This document shows, in pieces, positions 61,201 to 64,000 of a DNA stretch of 64,000 nt. Within the stretch, counting starts at the first letter, position 1, and the number at the start of each line of letters is the position of its first letter. The DNA comes from Arthrobacter sp. AZCC_0090. Its GTDB lineage: Bacteria > Actinomycetota > Actinomycetes > Actinomycetales > Micrococcaceae. The notes below the pieces were generated by a model. That model did no database searches, was not told the DNA's origin, and saw nothing but the letters and a program-made list of their open reading frames with translations. Position numbers and translations under genes: made by a program. Where the stretch lies: positions 1 through 64,000 of the forward strand of contig NZ_JACHEE010000013.1 of assembly GCF_014207375.1 (NCBI RefSeq), read 5' to 3'.

Positions 61201-62168
61201 GGCTTCCTTTCAGTGGTTGCCTCAGCCTCTGGGGCGCCTAGGGCGTTGAGCTCGGCTCGCGTCGGCGGGTTCGCGCCTGGCCGGGAGACAGTGATAGCCG
61301 CAGCACGCGCTGCATGGTTGAGGATCCCTTCGAGCACTTCGGCGGGCATGGCATGCAGCTCGTCCCGGTTTTGCGCCCCTGCCAGTCTTTGATCGACAAT
61401 CCCTGAGAGGAGCGCGGCCATGAAAGAGTCACCCGCGCCCACCGTGTCCGCCACGTCGATCTTGGGGGCGTCCACTTGGGCCTCGCCAGCGGCAGTGACT
61501 CCCCAAGGTCCGTCCGCTCCCCGCGTGACCACCACGAGGGCCGGTCCCGCACTACCGCCCAGGCGCAGCCAGCGCCGGGCCGATTCCAGGACGTCGACGC
61601 CGGGGTAGAGCCACTCAAGGTCCTCGTCGGAAGCCTTGACCACGTCGGAGAGCGCCACGAAGTGCTCCACTTGGGCGCGAGCGTAGTCCCGGTCTGTGAT
61701 GATGCTGGGCCGGCAGTTGGGATCGAAGCTGATGGTCGCGTTCGGGTGGGCGTGCTCGACGGCGGCAAGGACTTCCGCTGCTCCCGGCTCCAACATGGTG
61801 GCGATGGAGCCGGTGTGCAGGAGGGACGTTCCCTGAAGCATGAAGGGCAGTCGAGTTGCGAGGCCGGGAAGTTCCCAGATGAGGTCGAAGGTGTAGCTGG
61901 CCGCGCCGTCGTCGTCGTCGATTAAGGCGGTAGCTACGCTAGTGGGATTCTCGTCCGGGGGCAGCGGAACCATGACGGAACTGGAGCGCAGATGGGCCGC
62001 GATCGAGTCGCCGTAGGCATCCTTACCGAAGCGTCCGATGAACTGGACGGCGTGGTCCAGCCTGGCCAGCCCCACGGCAACGTTGAGCGGGCTGCCGCCC
62101 ACGTGGGCATCGACTCCCGAGGAGCGCTGGACCACATCAACCAGCGCTTCACCAATGACTGTCAGCAT
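61197..62168 (-). CDS. PfkB-family carbohydrate kinase
   Basis: This 323-residue ribokinase-fold enzyme starts MLTVIGEALVDVV and has HVGGSPLNVAVGLARLD for sugar binding. The catalytic/anion-hole motif DVADTVGAGDSFMAALLSGI is near residue 245. Fructokinase is the best guess from the GEALVD start; 2-keto-3-deoxygluconate or other sugars are alternatives. No transport genes are adjacent to decide. Confidence 0.88.
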   Translation of the reverse strand: MLTVIGEALVDVVQRSSGVDAHVGGSPLNVAVGLARLDHAVQFIGRFGKDAYGDSIAAHLRSSSVMVPLPPDENPTSVATALIDDDDGAASYTFDLIWELPGLATRLPFMLQGTSLLHTGSIATMLEPGAAEVLAAVEHAHPNATISFDPNCRPSIITDRDYARAQVEHFVALSDVVKASDEDLEWLYPGVDVLESARRWLRLGGSAGPALVVVTRGADGPWGVTAAGEAQVDAPKIDVADTVGAGDSFMAALLSGIVDQRLAGAQNRDELHAMPAEVLEGILNHAARAAAITVSRPGANPPTRAELNALGAPEAEATTERKP

Positions 62169-62236
62169 GGGACAACTCTGCCACGCAGATGTGGTGCGCG
62201 TCTCTCAATGACAGTGGGTGACTTGTCAGCAAACCG

Positions 62237-63049
62237 TCACACCAGAAGCCGCTGCACCAGCTCCCGGCATTTCTTGTACGCAACCGCCCTGGGATCGATC
62301 AGGTCGAAATGGTCCCCGGGTACCTTGAGGAGCTGTGCGGCGCCTCCGGAAGCAGTGGCAGCGGCAACGTATGCCTCAGATTGGCTACACGGAACATCTT
62401 CGTCAGAAGCAGCGTGGACGGCAAAAACCGGAACACTGATGGGGAGTGACCTCATGGGGTCCGCATAAATATGCCGTTTGGGGTATCTTATGGAGTCGCC
62501 GCCCATCAGGTTATCGACGGCACCATTGCTCAGGTTGAGGCGTTCGGCATCTGCCAGGTTCAGGAGCCCTGATTGGCTCACCACGCCGGTCAGCCGCACG
62601 GCTGTGCCATTGTCGTGCCGATGGAGCTGCCGATCGGCGTCGGGGGCACCAATTTTGGAGAGCTTTTCCCGGCCGGCTGCCCACACCGCAAGGTGGCCTC
62701 CTGCGGAGTGTCCCAGGGCCACCACTTTGTCCAGGTTGAGTCCGTGCGTGCCGGCAATCTCGCCCAGATGGTCGATTCCATCGAGGACGTCTTCGAACGT
62801 ATGCGGCCACCCGCCACCGTTTCCTGCCCTGCGGTACTCAAGGTTCCAGGCGGCGATTCCGTGTGCCGCGAGGTCCCGCGCAATCGGCTCACCGAGCTCG
62901 GCGCCGTATTGCGAGCGCCAATAGCCGCCGTGGATCACCACCACCACTCCGTCATGCCGACTGCGGTGTGCCTCCAGTGAGTTGTCTGGTACGAACAGCT
63001 CGCCCCATTGGCTGGAGTGATCGCCGTAGTAGTACTTGTGCCGCTTCAT
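62237..63049 (-). CDS. alpha/beta hydrolase (kynurenine-formamidase/esterase-like)
   Basis: The 270-residue hydrolase has the HGG oxyanion motif (VVVIHGGYWRSQYG, about 42-55) and the nucleophile elbow ALGHSAGGHLAVWA. The acid is near VHAASDEDVP and the catalytic His in VPGDHFDLIDP. The HGGYW/GHSAGGH pattern is that of arylformamidase-like esterases; the substrate cannot be fixed. ATG with AGGAGGAC was chosen over far-upstream starts. Confidence 0.88.
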   Translation of the reverse strand: MKRHKYYYGDHSSQWGELFVPDNSLEAHRSRHDGVVVVIHGGYWRSQYGAELGEPIARDLAAHGIAAWNLEYRRAGNGGGWPHTFEDVLDGIDHLGEIAGTHGLNLDKVVALGHSAGGHLAVWAAGREKLSKIGAPDADRQLHRHDNGTAVRLTGVVSQSGLLNLADAERLNLSNGAVDNLMGGDSIRYPKRHIYADPMRSLPISVPVFAVHAASDEDVPCSQSEAYVAAATASGGAAQLLKVPGDHFDLIDPRAVAYKKCRELVQRLLV

Positions 63050-63136
63050 CGTGTCCTCCTTTGTGCCGAGCCTATCGCGGCGGGGCGACGCGGAGGGGGA
63101 GCCGTCGCGGTTTCCGCGCGGACACAGGCAAAGGAG

Positions 63137-63168
63137 CGCGGTCCGGCTCCAACGCGGTCCGGCTCCGA
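63137..63168. repeat. 16-bp tandem duplication upstream of the RelA-like gene
   Basis: CGCGGTCCGGCTCCAA is followed at once by the same unit with one change (last bases GA). It lies about 35 bp ahead of the synthetase start and may shift promoter spacing. Confidence 0.7.
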
Positions 63169-63200
63169 AAACTGTCGGCCCTCCGCCGTAAGCTGGAGGC

Positions 63201-64000
63201 ATGGCTAGCAATTGGGACAGCTTGGATCCTCAGCTGCGCGAATCAGTACAGGCGAGCGTGGAGCTCTACGAACGCGTCCGGCCTGCCCTGAAGCTCGTCA
63301 CCCGCGACGTCCTGTTGACCTTGCGGGACATGCTCAAGGACAGCGAGTCCGTGCCCCTTTTCGTCACGGGACGCACCAAGACGGTCGAATCCTTCCGGGA
63401 GAAGATCTCCCGCACCGAAGTGCCCCTGGAGGGCGGCCCCCGGGTGCTGAAGTTCCCGGACCCGTTCCGCACCCTGAACGACATGGTGGGGCTGCGCGTC
63501 ATCACCAAGCTTCCGGCCGAGAACGCCGCCGTTGCCAATTTGATCAAGCGCCAGCGCCAGCTTTTCGATTGCCGTGGCGACCTCGAGAAGGACATCGGCT
63601 CCATCGAGTCCGGCACCTACGGATATTCGAGCCGCCACCTCATCCTGCGCACCATCCAGAACGAGACCGTGAAGGCCTACCAGCAGGTGTTCAATCCGGA
63701 CATTCCGCCGAATGGCAGCTATTTCTTCGAATGCCAGATCCGTACGGTTTTTGCCCATGCCTGGAGCGAGATCGAACACGACATCCGCTTCAAGGCTGAG
63801 GATCCGCGCGCCTGGACGCCACATTTCGACCGCCAGTTCACGGCCACCGCAGCCATGCTGGAAACCGTGGAAAGCGCCTTCGCGGACCTCCACGAACGCT
63901 ACGAGGAGGTCCGCGGTTACTGGGATCTGGACGGCGAAGGGTCCATGCCCCTCACGCCCAACCGTGTACGTGACGTCTGGCGGACGCTCCTTCCGCACGT
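63201..64000 (+). CDS. RelA/SpoT-domain (p)ppGpp synthetase-like protein, cut by the window edge
   Basis: The frame is open from this ATG, which has GGAGG just ahead, to the last base (266 codons). It reads as a stand-alone RelA/SpoT nucleotidyltransferase domain: DPFRTLNDMVGLRVI, GTYGYSSRHLIL and the signature ECQIRTVFAHAWSEIEHDI. No HD hydrolase domain precedes it, so it fits a small alarmone synthetase that makes (p)ppGpp under stress. A long helical tail follows the domain. Its C-terminal end lies outside the window. Confidence 0.88.
   Translation, partial: MASNWDSLDPQLRESVQASVELYERVRPALKLVTRDVLLTLRDMLKDSESVPLFVTGRTKTVESFREKISRTEVPLEGGPRVLKFPDPFRTLNDMVGLRVITKLPAENAAVANLIKRQRQLFDCRGDLEKDIGSIESGTYGYSSRHLILRTIQNETVKAYQQVFNPDIPPNGSYFFECQIRTVFAHAWSEIEHDIRFKAEDPRAWTPHFDRQFTATAAMLETVESAFADLHERYEEVRGYWDLDGEGSMPLTPNRVRDVWRTLLPH

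Overview
The window is GC-rich and densely coded. Its gene content and order point to an actinobacterium of the Arthrobacter group (Micrococcaceae): a hpt-tilS/ftsH/folE-folP-folB-folK/DUF3180/PH-domain/DUF2520/panC neighbourhood, an actinobacterial rRNA leader at the left edge, frequent GTG/TTG starts and candidate leaderless starts. The genus is inferred from gene order and family resemblance, not from a database match.

Layout. 1-180: leader and promoter of an rRNA operon that reads out of the left edge. 635-11167 (all minus strand): a drug-type MFS exporter, panC, a DUF2520 protein, two PH-domain membrane proteins, DUF3180, then folK, folB, folP, folE and ftsH, with many 4-bp stop/start overlaps. 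11.3-27.2 kb: about 16 kb separating ftsH from hpt, which are normally neighbours. It reads as a mosaic island: (i) a SipW-type signal peptidase with three SipW-cognate secreted proteins and an LPXTG protein fused to the peptidase; (ii) remnants of an aldehyde dehydrogenase and of a Rieske-oxygenase reductase; (iii) an alpha/beta hydrolase and an aromatic-acid-type MFS transporter, divergent from an SDR / amidohydrolase / MaoC hydratase / acyl-CoA ligase operon; (iv) a transporter remnant, a MarR regulator, a VanB-like reductase and VanA-like Rieske oxygenase divergent from a PadR regulator, and a MarR remnant beside hpt.

27.2-32.4 kb returns to core genes (hpt, tilS, a zincin-like protein, dacB, divergent ppa). 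32.5-35.6 kb is a four-gene operon with WXG100-like, EspG-like, RDD and membrane proteins. 35.7-47.2 kb holds a SatD-like HTH protein, a HAD phosphatase, an orphan AbiEi-like protein, serS, a lipid kinase, pheA, rhodanese, peptidase E, amidase, a POT transporter and a DUF4190 protein. 47.4-54 kb: pgm, a 2H phosphodiesterase, a structured intergenic repeat, a nitroreductase, a uracil/xanthine permease, a frameshifted YqeY gene and glycerate kinase. 54-64 kb: a DGPF/ECF42 sigma pair, a GDPD, RuMP-pathway hxlAB divergent from a histidine-kinase-like/LuxR hybrid regulator, a HAD phosphatase, a PEBP protein, a PfkB kinase, an alpha/beta hydrolase, and a RelA-type synthetase running off the right edge.

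How it fits together. The island looks like a catabolic module for methoxylated or side-chain-bearing aromatics (O-demethylase pair, CoA ligase, hydratase, dehydrogenase, transporters) that has already lost several genes. If the Rieske pair demethylates, it releases formaldehyde, which hxlAB could fix. That connection is inference. No CRISPR array, complete insertion sequence or tRNA was seen.
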